Of a DNA stretch of 64,000 nucleotides, positions 1 through 9,377 are shown in pieces. Both the position numbers and the translations under genes were made by a program. Under the pieces are notes generated by a model. That model saw nothing but the letters and a program-made list of their open reading frames with translations. It searched no databases and was not told where the DNA came from. Origin of the DNA: Nocardioides kongjuensis. Its GTDB lineage: Bacteria > Actinomycetota > Actinomycetes > Propionibacteriales > Nocardioidaceae. The stretch lies in assembly GCF_013409625.1 (NCBI RefSeq), contig NZ_JACCBF010000001.1, positions 5,149,001 through 5,213,000 on the forward strand, written 5' to 3'. Position 1 is the stretch's first letter. Each line of letters opens with the position of its first letter.

Positions 1-861
1 CTTCTTCCGGTCGACCTTGCACTGGTAGCTCACGGCCTTGTCCGCTCCGAAGACGGTCGAGGTGAAGGCGATGGTCGCCTTGCGCTTGGTCGTCGACCTC
101 TTCGGCCTTGCGATGATCGTCGTCTCGGGCGGGGCGTCGGTCGCGACCTGGAGCTGGACGCCGGTGATGTAGCCGCCGTCGCCGGCCGCGGTGTCCGCGA
201 CGTACAGCAGCCAGGTGCCGGCCGCCGGCGCTCCGTTGAGCGCGCCCAACGTGGTGGCGTACGGCGCAGCCGGCGCGGGGGCGGGTAGGGCCGGTGCGTC
301 GTAGCTGCCCGGCTTCCAGGTGCCGCTCGCGCAGCTGGGGGTGTCGTCCGGGAACGTGGCGCCGGCGGCGTCGTCGAACGTCCAGGTCGCGTTGACCACG
401 GTCGCCTCGTCGCACGCCTCGGACAGCACGAGGGCCTTCCCGCCGGCCGGGTTGACCAGCAGGACCTGCAGGTCGTCGACGTAGGTGTGGCTCACCCCGC
501 TGAGGACGAGGTCGACATCGGTGACGCTGCCGGGGCTCGTGACGTTGATCGGATACGGGTACGGCGTCCCGGGCCCGTCGGAGTTGCCGTCGTTCGCGGG
601 CACGACGATGGCCGCGGGACCGGTCGTGATGGTGATGCTGAAGCCACCTGCGACGGAGCCCGTGTCATTGGCCTGGTCGTCGTAGGCGACGACCTGCCAC
701 GCCCCGTTCGGGTTCTGGCCGTCGAATGCGGAGAGCGAAGTCGCCAGCGCCACGTCGTCCGGCGCCGAGTCCGGGTCGGGCTCGAGGTCCACGTCGGTCG
801 GACGGTAGGTGCCGCTGGCGCATGCTCCGGCGGTGGCAGCGAGAAGGGCGGTACGGCGCAT
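1..861 (-). CDS. secreted P-domain-type protein, C-terminal part outside window
   Basis: The gene runs off the left edge; 287 codons are visible. The ATG at 861 has GAGG seven bases upstream. The first 15 residues (MRRTALLAATAGACA) could be a short export signal. Residues about 16-80 match only the second half of a P-domain-like beta sandwich (GAWQVVAYDDQANDTGS). About 85-235 form a complete second copy (SGTWKPGSYD, AGTWLLYVADTAAGDGG). The visible end starts an Ig-like module (AVSYQCKVD). Such domains decorate secreted proteases and adhesins; no catalytic domain is visible here, so function is unknown. The first domain seems to have lost its N-terminal half. The frame stays open upstream into the sigma-factor gene, but no better start is evident. 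Confidence 0.75.
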   Translation of the reverse strand, partial: MRRTALLAATAGACASGTYRPTDVDLEPDPDSAPDDVALATSLSAFDGQNPNGAWQVVAYDDQANDTGSVAGGFSITITTGPAAIVVPANDGNSDGPGTPYPYPINVTSPGSVTDVDLVLSGVSHTYVDDLQVLLVNPAGGKALVLSEACDEATVVNATWTFDDAAGATFPDDTPSCASGTWKPGSYDAPALPAPAPAAPYATTLGALNGAPAAGTWLLYVADTAAGDGGYITGVQLQVATDAPPETTIIARPKRSTTKRKATIAFTSTVFGADKAVSYQCKVDRKK

Positions 862-928
862 GGGGGAACCTCGGGGGAGCGGTCGATGGGAGCACGGTCG
901 CCGGGCGCAGTGCGGCGACCTCTCGACG

Positions 929-2142
<1,214 letters not shown>

Positions 2143-2146
<4 letters not shown>

Positions 2147-2556
2147 TCCGTGACGACCGGCGGCTCGCCGAGGAACGGGCGGACCTCGATCCACTCGTGG
2201 ATCGGCTTGCCACCGGCGCCGGGAGCCGAGGAGAGCCGCGCCGCGGCCTCGTGGGCCCGCTCCTGGCTGTCGACGTCGACGATCATCCAGCCGGCGATCA
2301 GGTCCTTGGTCTCCGCGAACGGGCCGTCGGTGACCGGCGGGCGGCCCTCGCCGTCGTACCGGACGAACGTGCCCTCCGGCGAGAGTGCCTGGCCGTCCAC
2401 GAACTCGCCGCGCTCGCGCAGCTCGTCGGCGACCTGCCGCATGAAGGCGATGTGCGCGGTGACCTCCTCGGGCGTCCACTGGTCCATCGGGACCAGCTCG
2501 TCCTTCGCGATCGCGTGGCTGCTGCGGTAGTGCTTGAGCAAGAGGTACTTCGCCAT
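2143..2556 (-). CDS. YCII-related DGPF-domain protein
   Basis: 137 residues with the diagnostic TDGPFAETKD motif near residues 77-86 in a small alpha/beta YCII fold. AGGAGA lies a few bases before the ATG at 2556. It is the first gene of a two-gene unit and overlaps the ECF42 sigma gene by ATGA, so the two are probably translated together. DGPF proteins are thought to be partners or targets of ECF42 sigma factors; their biochemical activity is not established. Confidence 0.9.
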
Positions 2557-2674
2557 GGTGTTCTCCTCTGGTCCGAGACGGCCATCCTGCCGCCTTCACT
2601 CCCGGGACGGAGCCAACCACGCGTCCTCGACATCAGCGGCCGGAAAAGTCTCGAAGGATGTCGGCGGACCTCCC

Positions 2675-2680
2675 TAGAGT
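2675..2680 (+). promoter_or_regulatory. -10 box, leaderless promoter
   Basis: TAGAGT ends six bases before the GTG at 2687, so the transcript probably starts at the start codon. Confidence 0.55.
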
Positions 2681-2686
2681 CCTCTC

Positions 2687-3601
2687 GTGACGAAGCGTGG
2701 ATGGTCGCTGTTCCTGGCGATGTGCCTGATCTGGGGCCTGCCCTACCTGTTCATCCGGATCGCGGTCGACCACGTCTCCCCGGCCGGCCTCGTCTTCCTC
2801 CGTACGGCGCTCGCCTCCCTGGTCCTGCTCCCGCTGGCGCTCGTCCGGGGCGAGGTCGCCCCGGTGCTGGCCCGCTGGCGTCCGCTCGTGCTGTTCGCGG
2901 TCATCGAGATCATGGTCCCGTGGGTGCTGCTGGGCCACGCCGAGCAGCGCATCTCCTCCTCCTTGGCCGGGCTCCTGGTGGCCGCGGTGCCCCTGTTCGG
3001 CGCCCTGGCGTTCCTCGTCACCAGCCACGCGGAGCGCTTCACCGCGGCCCAGACCGGTGGCCTGGCCCTCGGTTTCGCGGGCGTGGCCTGCCTGGTCGGC
3101 CTCGACATCGGGCACATCGACGTGCTGGCCGTGGTCGAGATGCTGGGCGTGGCGCTCTGCTACGCGACCGGGCCGATCATCCTCGCCCGCTGGTTCGCCG
3201 ACGTGTCCGGGCTCGGTGTGATGGCGTGCGCGCTCACCCTGACCGCCGTCGTCTACTCGCCCTTCGGCGTGGTGGACCCGCCGACCGGCCTGCCGGCGAA
3301 GGCCTGGCTCAGCGTCGTCGTGCTGGCCCTGGTCTGCACAGCGCTGGCGTTCGTGGTCTTCCTCGAGCTGATCAAGATCGCCGGCCCGACCCGGTCGACG
3401 ATCATCACCTACGTCAACCCGGCGGTCGCGATCACGCTCGGCGTGCTGCTGCTCGACGAGCGGCTCACCACCGGCATGCTCGTCGGCTTCCCGCTGATCC
3501 TCGTCGGCTGCGTCATCGCCGCGGGAGGGCGGCCGGCCGCGGTCGCGAGCACCGAGCCGGCGGCCGAGTGCGCGGTCGTCGCCGACCCGGACCCCGCCTG
3601 A
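2687..3601 (+). CDS. EamA/DMT-family transporter
   Basis: 304 residues, ten hydrophobic segments in two EamA repeats (about 5-140 and 150-285). N-terminal LIWGLPYLFIRIA and the late motif TYVNPAVAITLGVLLLDE are typical of the family, which exports metabolites or amino acids across the inner membrane. The GTG start is fixed by the leaderless -10 box. The substrate cannot be inferred. It is divergent from the DGPF-sigma pair and convergent with a second EamA gene only 14 bases away. Confidence 0.88.
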   Translation: MTKRGWSLFLAMCLIWGLPYLFIRIAVDHVSPAGLVFLRTALASLVLLPLALVRGEVAPVLARWRPLVLFAVIEIMVPWVLLGHAEQRISSSLAGLLVAAVPLFGALAFLVTSHAERFTAAQTGGLALGFAGVACLVGLDIGHIDVLAVVEMLGVALCYATGPIILARWFADVSGLGVMACALTLTAVVYSPFGVVDPPTGLPAKAWLSVVVLALVCTALAFVVFLELIKIAGPTRSTIITYVNPAVAITLGVLLLDERLTTGMLVGFPLILVGCVIAAGGRPAAVASTEPAAECAVVADPDPA

Positions 3602-3615
3602 CGCTCCGCCCCGCC

Positions 3616-4536
3616 TCAGCGGGACCGGCGGGCCACCGCCACGCCGACGAGCGCGAGCACGCCGCCGGCGTACGCGACCACGGGCGGGACCTCGTCGAGG
3701 AACACCAGTCCCATCACGATCGTCAGCGGCGGCACGAGGTAGGTCGTCACGCCGAGCGCCGACGCGGTCATGTGCCGCAGTGCGTACGCGTAGGTCGTGA
3801 ACGCGATCGCCGTCGGGAACACGCCGAGGTAGACCAGCCACAGCGTCGACGACAGCGGCGCGTCGCCGACCTCGGCGACCAGCCGGCCCGCCCACGGCAG
3901 GCAGGTCACGACCCCGATGCTGCACGCCAACCAGGTGACGTGGACGGCGGAGAGCTCGGCGACGAGCGGCTTCTGCACGATCACGCTGATGGAGTACGCC
4001 GCCGCGGGCACCAGGCACAGCACGACACCGAGCAGGTCGCCGGTGTTGTCCCCGCCCGAGGTGGACAGGCCGATCACGACGACCCCGGAGAACGCCAGCG
4101 CCAGCCCGGCCGCGAGCTGTGCGGTGAACCGCTCGCCGAGGAACATCGCGGCCAGCACGGCGATCAGGACAGGGGAGACCTGCAGCAGCATCGACGCCGT
4201 ACCGGCGTCGACCCGCTGCTCGCCGGCGTTGAGCGAGAGGTTGTAGATCCCGAACCAGAGCACGCCGATCGTCGCGATCGAGAGCCACTGCCGGCCCGAC
4301 GGTCGGGGCAGTCCCTGCGCCAATGCCACCGGGGCGAGCGCGAGCGCGCCCGCCGTCAGCCGGCCGAGGGACAGCGCGCCGGCGGAGAAGTCGTGGGCGA
4401 GGTGCCGGATGCCGACGAAGGCGCTCGCCCACAGCACGAGCGTGATGCCGACCGCAGCCAGGGCCAGCGGCCCGGTCTGTGCGCCCCCGCTCGTGTCCGG
4501 AGCAGTGGCGGGGGCAGCGGGTTCGACGGCGGGCAC
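3616..4536 (-). CDS. EamA/DMT-family transporter
   Basis: About 306 residues with two five-helix EamA repeats (LWASAFVGIRHLAHDFSAGA near the N-terminus; TTYLVPPLTIVMGLVFLDE near the C-terminus). The GTG at 4536 is preferred because a -10-like TAGCGT ends seven bases upstream; GTG 4545 is the alternative. The open frame continues upstream but enters the diguanylate cyclase stop region. It differs clearly from the EamA gene at 2687, so it is not a recent duplicate. Substrate unknown. Confidence 0.85.
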   Translation of the reverse strand: MPAVEPAAPATAPDTSGGAQTGPLALAAVGITLVLWASAFVGIRHLAHDFSAGALSLGRLTAGALALAPVALAQGLPRPSGRQWLSIATIGVLWFGIYNLSLNAGEQRVDAGTASMLLQVSPVLIAVLAAMFLGERFTAQLAAGLALAFSGVVVIGLSTSGGDNTGDLLGVVLCLVPAAAYSISVIVQKPLVAELSAVHVTWLACSIGVVTCLPWAGRLVAEVGDAPLSSTLWLVYLGVFPTAIAFTTYAYALRHMTASALGVTTYLVPPLTIVMGLVFLDEVPPVVAYAGGVLALVGVAVARRSR

Positions 4537-4543
4537 GGGCTCC

Positions 4544-4549
4544 ACGCTA
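4544..4549 (-). promoter_or_regulatory. -10 box, leaderless promoter
   Basis: TAGCGT on the minus strand, seven bases before GTG 4536. Confidence 0.45.
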
Positions 4550-4609
4550 GGGGGCAGGGGACCCGCCGGTCGCGCGATTTTCGGACGTCGCAGCCGGTGG
4601 CCGGCCCGG

Positions 4610-6475
4610 TCAGCCGGTGTCGCCCATCGGCGGCGCGGCGCGCACGACCTGCTGGTCGCGTCCGCGTCGCTTCGCCTCGTACAGCGCCGCGTCGGCCCGG
4701 TGCAGCACGTCGAGCGCGTCCCCGCCGGGGACCAGCTCGACACCGCCGACGCTCAGGCTCACGCGCCGGCACACCGGGGCCAGCAGCGCGGTGTGCGCAC
4801 GGACCGCGTCGACGAGTCCCTGGGCGGCGTTCGCGGCGCCCACGGGGTCGGTGTCCGTGAGCAGCACGGCGAACTCGTCGCCGCCGAGGCGGGCCACGGC
4901 ATCGGTGTGGCGGACCCGGTGACGCAGCACGTCGGCGGTCGTCCTCAGCAGCGCGTCACCGGCGGCGTGGCCGAGGGTGTCGTTGACCTGCTTGAAGTGG
5001 TCCAGGTCCAGCATCAGGAGCACGCTGCTCTGCTCCGGGTCGGTCGTGGCGAGGTGCTCGCGCAGCAGGCTCTCGAACCAGCGCCGGTTCGGCAGCCCGG
5101 TCAGCGGGTCGTGGTGGGCGAGGTGCGCCAGCTGCTGCTGCAGGTGCTCGCGCTCCTGCTGGTCGTGCACCGCTTCGGTGACGTCGATGGCCACGGCCAG
5201 GTAGCCCGTCGCCGTGCCGCCGGCGTCCCGCAGCTGGCTGAGCGCCAGCCGGGCGAACAACCGGCTGCCGTCCTTGCGGACGAGGGTCCACGTGCGGGGC
5301 TCGCCCTCGCGGCGGGCGAGCTCGGCGAGCACCTCCGCGGGAGGCACGCCGAGCTCGTCGGCGGCGGCCTGGAGGTCGGTCGCCACGACGAACCGGCTGA
5401 GGGGCCGGTGCCCGACCACCTCCGACGCGTCGTACCCCAGCAGCCGCTCGGCACCCACGCCGAAGGTGCGCACCCGGCCACCGAGGTCGGTCGACACCAG
5501 CGCGACCAGCCGACTCGCGTCCATCAGCGAGGTCAGCTCGGCAGCGACCGTGCGTTCCTGGGCGTGGCTGAACGCGAGGGACAGCCCGGCCACCATCGTC
5601 ATCAGCACGCACAGCTGGGCGACCAGCGCGCGGGCGGTGACCTCGTCGAAGGCCACGAACGGCCCCTCGCCCAGCAGGGTCAGCTCCACCGCGGCAGCGG
5701 CGCAGCCGAGGCTGTGGACCGTGGCGGCCAGCGGTGAGAAGCGGATGCCGGCCCAGAAGGTCGGCACGAGCACCAGGAAGGCGAGGGCCGGTCCCGAGGG
5801 CGTCGCGAAGACGGCGAGGTAGACCCCCGCCGTGGTCATGACGAGCAGCACCACCTCGACGGCCCGGGCAGGGGCGCGCGGGGTCACCGCCCGTCGTACG
5901 ACGCCGGCCAGGCTCCGCGCCCCACCCGACCGTGCCGCAGCGACGAGCGCCGGGCCGGCGAGCAGCCCGACCAGGCTCACGGCGACCAGGCCGACGGTGT
6001 TGCGGCCCCACCAGGCCAGCACGGTCAGCAGCGAGCCGCTGTGCTCGGTGAGGTACAGGCCCGCCGACCCCACCAGGGCGGCGACCAGGCAGGCGATCAG
6101 GGCGGCGGCCACGAACCGCCCGAGCTCGGCGAGGCGGCCCAGCGGACGGCGTCCGCCGAACCCCCAGACCTCGGGGACCCACCACCGCGCGAGTGCGAGG
6201 ACGAGGCCGGCCTGGACCAGGTTGGCCACGACGAACACCGTCGCGAGCGCGGGGGACGCGCCGGTGCTGGCGTTGACGACGAACGTGGCGGTCGCGAAGC
6301 AGACGGTGTCCGCCGCGACCGTGCGGCGGCTGCTGGTCGCCAGCCAGAGCAGCGCGACGCCGGCCGCCGGCCAGACCAGGCTCAGCGCCGTGCCGTCGAT
6401 GATCGTGGCCCGGCCGACGTACCCGGCAGCGACGAACGCCGCCGTCCACGATGCAAGGCGGACGACGGCGTGCAT
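4610..6475 (-). CDS. membrane diguanylate cyclase, MASE1-PAS-GGDEF
   Basis: 621 residues. About 1-300 is a multi-helix MASE1-like membrane sensor; about 315-435 is a PAS domain (LLGYDASEVVGHRPLSR, then RKDGSRLFAR); about 450-610 is the GGDEF domain. The active-site GGDEF is intact at 531-535, and an RxxD inhibitory site (RHTD) stands five residues before it, so it should make cyclic di-GMP with product feedback. No EAL domain is present. It lies 46 bases downstream of regX3 on the same strand and could be co-transcribed with the phosphate two-component system, which would link phosphate status to cyclic di-GMP; that link is inference. Confidence 0.93.
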   Translation of the reverse strand: MHAVVRLASWTAAFVAAGYVGRATIIDGTALSLVWPAAGVALLWLATSSRRTVAADTVCFATATFVVNASTGASPALATVFVVANLVQAGLVLALARWWVPEVWGFGGRRPLGRLAELGRFVAAALIACLVAALVGSAGLYLTEHSGSLLTVLAWWGRNTVGLVAVSLVGLLAGPALVAAARSGGARSLAGVVRRAVTPRAPARAVEVVLLVMTTAGVYLAVFATPSGPALAFLVLVPTFWAGIRFSPLAATVHSLGCAAAAVELTLLGEGPFVAFDEVTARALVAQLCVLMTMVAGLSLAFSHAQERTVAAELTSLMDASRLVALVSTDLGGRVRTFGVGAERLLGYDASEVVGHRPLSRFVVATDLQAAADELGVPPAEVLAELARREGEPRTWTLVRKDGSRLFARLALSQLRDAGGTATGYLAVAIDVTEAVHDQQEREHLQQQLAHLAHHDPLTGLPNRRWFESLLREHLATTDPEQSSVLLMLDLDHFKQVNDTLGHAAGDALLRTTADVLRHRVRHTDAVARLGGDEFAVLLTDTDPVGAANAAQGLVDAVRAHTALLAPVCRRVSLSVGGVELVPGGDALDVLHRADAALYEAKRRGRDQQVVRAAPPMGDTG

Positions 6476-6521
6476 GCCTGGTCGATCGGCAGGCGCTCGT
6501 CCGGGCTGAGCGCCCCGCCGG

Positions 6522-7199
6522 TCAGACGTCGAACTTGTAGCCCAGGCCCCGAACGGTGACGAGGAACTTCGGCTCGCTCGGCTCCGGCTCCAGCTTGGCG
6601 CGCAGCCGCTTGACGTGCACGTCGAGGGTCTTGGTGTCGCCGACGTAGTCGGAGCCCCAGACCCGGTCGATGAGCTGGCCGCGGGTCAGCACCCGGCCGG
6701 GGTTGCGCAGGAACATCTCGAGCAGCTCGAACTCCTTGAGCGGCAGGCGCTGCTCGTTCCCGTCGACCGTCACGACGTGCCGCTCGACGTCCATCCGGAC
6801 CGGACCGGCCTCGAGCGTGTCGGGCAGCAGCTCGTCGCCGACGCCGCGGCGCAGGACCGCCCGGATGCGGGCGACCAGCTCCCGGGGGGAGTACGGCTTG
6901 GTCACGTAGTCGTCGGCGCCGAGCTCGAGCCCGACCACCTTGTCGACCTCGTCGTCCTTGGCGCTGACCATGATCACCGGCACGTTCGACGTCTGCCGGA
7001 TGGTGCGGCACACCTCGGTGCCGGGGATGCCCGGAAGCATCAGGTCGAGCAGCACGATGTCGGCGCCGTTGCGGTCGAACTCCTTGAGCGCCTCGTTGCC
7101 GTCGGCAGCGATCGCGACCTCGAACCCCTCCTTGCGGAGCAGGTAGGCGAGCGCGTCGCTGTAGCTCTCCTCGTCCTCGACGACAAGTACCCGGGTCAT
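6522..7199 (-). CDS. regX3: response regulator RegX3 (PhoB-like)
   Basis: 225 residues. Receiver domain about 1-115 (VVEDEESYSDALAYLLRKEG; phosphoacceptor Asp in LLDLMLPGIPG; conserved Lys in VTKPYSPREL) and an OmpR winged helix about 130-225 (RGQLIDRVWGSDYVGDTKTL). ATG 7199 gives the usual length; a 24-codon ORF ends on this start in an ATGA. RegX3 activates phosphate-starvation genes in actinobacteria. A PHO-box-like repeat at 8537-8558 is a likely target site. Confidence 0.95.
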   Translation of the reverse strand: MTRVLVVEDEESYSDALAYLLRKEGFEVAIAADGNEALKEFDRNGADIVLLDLMLPGIPGTEVCRTIRQTSNVPVIMVSAKDDEVDKVVGLELGADDYVTKPYSPRELVARIRAVLRRGVGDELLPDTLEAGPVRMDVERHVVTVDGNEQRLPLKEFELLEMFLRNPGRVLTRGQLIDRVWGSDYVGDTKTLDVHVKRLRAKLEPEPSEPKFLVTVRGLGYKFDV

Positions 7200-7270
7200 G
7201 CGGGGTCCCCGACGATTCGTTCGCTGGGGCAGCGAAGCGGCGGAAGCGGGCAAATCGGTGGGGTGCTCAT
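7196..7270 (-). CDS. 24-codon ORF linking senX3 to regX3
   Basis: A short ORF (begins MSTPPICPLPP, ends SERIVGDPA) fills the gap between the two genes. Its ATG overlaps the senX3 stop in an ATGA and its stop overlaps the regX3 ATG in another ATGA. CAGGAGG lies just upstream of its start. The likely role is translational coupling rather than a working peptide. In Mycobacterium tuberculosis the same gap holds MIRU repeats that carry small ORFs with the same overlapping start/stop layout; no MIRU similarity was established here. Confidence 0.5.
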   Translation of the reverse strand: MSTPPICPLPPLRCPSERIVGDPA

Positions 7271-8475
7271 GCGTCCTCCTGATCGTTCGTGCGTCCGCCC
7301 GGCGAGTCCGGGGTGGACGCGAGGGGCGCGAGCCGAAGGTACGGCCCGTCCGCCTCGTGGTGCGCGTGCTGCGGCAGCGTGAGGGTGAAGGTCGAGCCCT
7401 GACCCTCCACGGACCACACCCGCACCTCGCCGCCGTGGGTGGCGGCCACGTGCTTGACGATCGACAGCCCCAGTCCGGTGCCGCCGGTCGAGCGGTGCCG
7501 GGCCGGGTCGACCCGGTAGAACCGCTCGAAGATGCGCTCGACCTCGGCCTCGGGGATGCCGATGCCCTGGTCGATGACGGAGATCTCCACGTTGGGCCCG
7601 ACCCGCTTGCGGGTCACCACGACGCGGGAGTTGGGCTCGGAGTAGGCCACTGCGTTCGCCACCAGGTTGGAGACGGCGGCGCCGACCTGCTTCTCGCTGC
7701 CGAGGACCTTGAGCCCCTCCTCGCCCTCGGCGATGAGCTGGATGTCCTTGGCGTTGGCGTTCATGTCGACGAAGTCGACGGCCGAGGCGACGACGTCGTC
7801 GATCGAGACCGGGACCGGCGAGTCGAGCGGCTCGTCACCCTGGAGCCGTGAGAGCTCGATGATCTGCTGGATCAGCCGCGAGAGCCGGTCGCTCTCGGTG
7901 AGCATCCGTGACGCGAACCGGTAGACCGCCTCGGGGTCGTCCGACGCGTCCTGCACCGCCTCGGCGAGCAGGCGCATCGCGCCGACTGGGGTCTTCAGCT
8001 CGTGGCTCACGTTGGCCACGAAGTCGCGGCGTACGGCGTCGACCTGGCGCTCGCGGGTGCGGTCCTCGACCAGCGCCAGCACCAGGCGCGAGCCGAGCGG
8101 CGCCACGCGGGCGGTGACGTGGCGCGGCGTACCGGCTGCCCGCGGCACGATCAGCTCGGTCTCGCGGATCTGCCCGTCGCGTCGTACCTGTCGGATCAGG
8201 CCGCCGAGCTCGTCGGACAGCAGCGTCGTGCCGCGCACGAAGCCCATGGCGTACGCCGGCGCCGACGCCTTGACGACGGTGTCGGACTCGTCGACGACGA
8301 CCGCGCTGCTGCGCAGCACGGAGAGCACCGCGGCCACGCCGTCGGGCAGCAACGGCTCGTCGGGAGTCGGGTAGGTGCGTTGCTGGCGGTCGCTGAGGTG
8401 CCATGCCAACATGGCCCCGCCCGCCACGAGGGCGCCGAGGAGCGCGGCCAGGAAGGCCTGCGTCGTCGGATCCAC
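7267..8475 (-). CDS. senX3: sensor histidine kinase SenX3
   Basis: 402 residues: one N-terminal membrane segment (about 8-27), a PAS-like region (about 50-145), a HisKA domain with FVANVSHELKTPVGAMR near 155-170 (His is the phosphosite), and a HATPase_c domain with NAVAYSEPNSR, VIDQGIGIPEAEVERIFERF and TGGTGLGLSIVKHVA. A single membrane helix and cytoplasmic PAS match SenX3/PhoR-type phosphate sensors that work with the PstSCAB-PhoU complex. The GTG start follows a leaderless -10 box. It faces phoU across a shared intergenic region. Confidence 0.95.
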   Translation of the reverse strand: MDPTTQAFLAALLGALVAGGAMLAWHLSDRQQRTYPTPDEPLLPDGVAAVLSVLRSSAVVVDESDTVVKASAPAYAMGFVRGTTLLSDELGGLIRQVRRDGQIRETELIVPRAAGTPRHVTARVAPLGSRLVLALVEDRTRERQVDAVRRDFVANVSHELKTPVGAMRLLAEAVQDASDDPEAVYRFASRMLTESDRLSRLIQQIIELSRLQGDEPLDSPVPVSIDDVVASAVDFVDMNANAKDIQLIAEGEEGLKVLGSEKQVGAAVSNLVANAVAYSEPNSRVVVTRKRVGPNVEISVIDQGIGIPEAEVERIFERFYRVDPARHRSTGGTGLGLSIVKHVAATHGGEVRVWSVEGQGSTFTLTLPQHAHHEADGPYLRLAPLASTPDSPGGRTNDQEDA

Positions 8476-8481
8476 GTCTCG

Positions 8482-8487
8482 ATCGTA
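8482..8487 (-). promoter_or_regulatory. -10 box of senX3
   Basis: TACGAT on the minus strand, six bases before GTG 8475. Confidence 0.5.
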
Positions 8488-8536
8488 CGGCGATCGCGGG
8501 CCCGGGTTCCGAATCAGCGAGGCCGTGCTTCGCGAT

Positions 8537-8558
8537 GTTCATCCCGCGTTCACCGCAC
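8537..8558. promoter_or_regulatory. PHO-box-like direct repeat (probable RegX3 site)
   Basis: Two 11-bp direct repeats, GTTCATCCCGC then GTTCACCGCAC, lie in the senX3/phoU divergent region. This matches the actinobacterial PhoP/RegX3 pattern of GTTCACC-type units repeated every 11 bp. It sits about 27 bp upstream of the phoU -10 box, suitable for activating phoU and autoregulating senX3-regX3. Confidence 0.7.
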
Positions 8559-8584
8559 CTCGCTTGCTGGACACCTCGGCTCCG

Positions 8585-8590
8585 TACGCT
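8585..8590 (+). promoter_or_regulatory. -10 box of phoU
   Basis: TACGCT, seven bases before ATG 8598. Confidence 0.5.
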
Positions 8591-8597
8591 CGGGCCC

Positions 8598-9251
8598 ATG
8601 CGTGATGCCTACACCGACCAGCTCGACGCGATCTTCGACGACCTCGCCGGAATCTCCCGCCGCGTCCAGACCGCCGTCGGGGAGGCCACCGAGGCCCTGA
8701 TGACCGGCAACTCCTCGATCGCCGAGAAGGTGATCAGCCAGGACGCCGACATCGACCGCGCCCGCGAGAAGGTCGAGGACTCCTGCTTCGCCCTGCTCTC
8801 GCTGCAGCAGCCGGTCGCCGGCGACCTGCGCACCGTCGTCGCCGCGCTCCGGATGGTCGCCGAGCTCGAGCGGATGGGCGACCTGTCCGTTCACGTCGCC
8901 AAGATCGCCCGCCTGCGCGTGCCGGACGTCGCCGTGCCCGAGGAGGTCCGCCCGACGATGGCGCGGATGGCCGAGGTCGCCGAGGACATGGTCGGCCGGG
9001 TCACCGAGGTCATCTCCGGGCGCGACGTCGAGGCTGCCATCGCCCTGGGCCGCGACGACGAGGAGATGGACCAGCTGCGTCGCCGCAGCTTCACCGAGCT
9101 GCTCGGCGACGAGTGGGCCCACGGCGTCGAGGCCGCGGTCGACATCGCCCTCCTCGGCCGCTACTACGAGCGGATCGCCGACCACGCCGTCTCGGTCGCC
9201 AACCGGGTCATCTTCGTCGTCACCGGCCACAACCCCGCTCCCGCTGCCTGA
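8598..9251 (+). CDS. phoU: phosphate signalling protein PhoU
   Basis: 217 residues, normal length. Two PhoU three-helix repeats, each with a metal-binding motif region (VEDSCFALLSLQQPVAGDLR in the first; YYERIADHAVSVANRV in the second). PhoU restrains the phosphate kinase when phosphate is plentiful and tunes the Pst transporter. It is transcribed alone, opposite senX3; no pst genes lie in the window. The ATG fits a leaderless promoter. Confidence 0.96.
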   Translation: MRDAYTDQLDAIFDDLAGISRRVQTAVGEATEALMTGNSSIAEKVISQDADIDRAREKVEDSCFALLSLQQPVAGDLRTVVAALRMVAELERMGDLSVHVAKIARLRVPDVAVPEEVRPTMARMAEVAEDMVGRVTEVISGRDVEAAIALGRDDEEMDQLRRRSFTELLGDEWAHGVEAAVDIALLGRYYERIADHAVSVANRVIFVVTGHNPAPAA

Positions 9252-9266
9252 GGCGGAGGAGGAGTC

Positions 9267-9354
9267 AGTTTCACCGGCCGACCGGTGAAACTCACGCTTG
9301 GACGACGAAACTTCCTCGTCCAAGCGCCAGTTTCACCGGCCGGCCGGTGAAACT
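9267..9354. repeat. three-hairpin intergenic repeat element, copy 1
   Basis: 88 bp made of three inverted repeats. Hairpin A: AGTTTCACCGG (9267-9277) against CCGGTGAAACT (9282-9292). Hairpin B: CGCTTGGACGA (9295-9305) against TCGTCCAAGCG (9316-9326), ten-base loop. Hairpin C: the A arms again at 9329-9339 and 9344-9354. All arms pair perfectly over 11 bp. It sits between the convergent ends of phoU and an efflux gene, so a bidirectional terminator role is possible. Copy 2 is at 11486-11573. Similarity continues about 23 bp to the stop codon of the minus-strand neighbour. Confidence 0.9.
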
Positions 9355-9377
9355 TGTGGCCGGTGGGGCTGTTGGGG

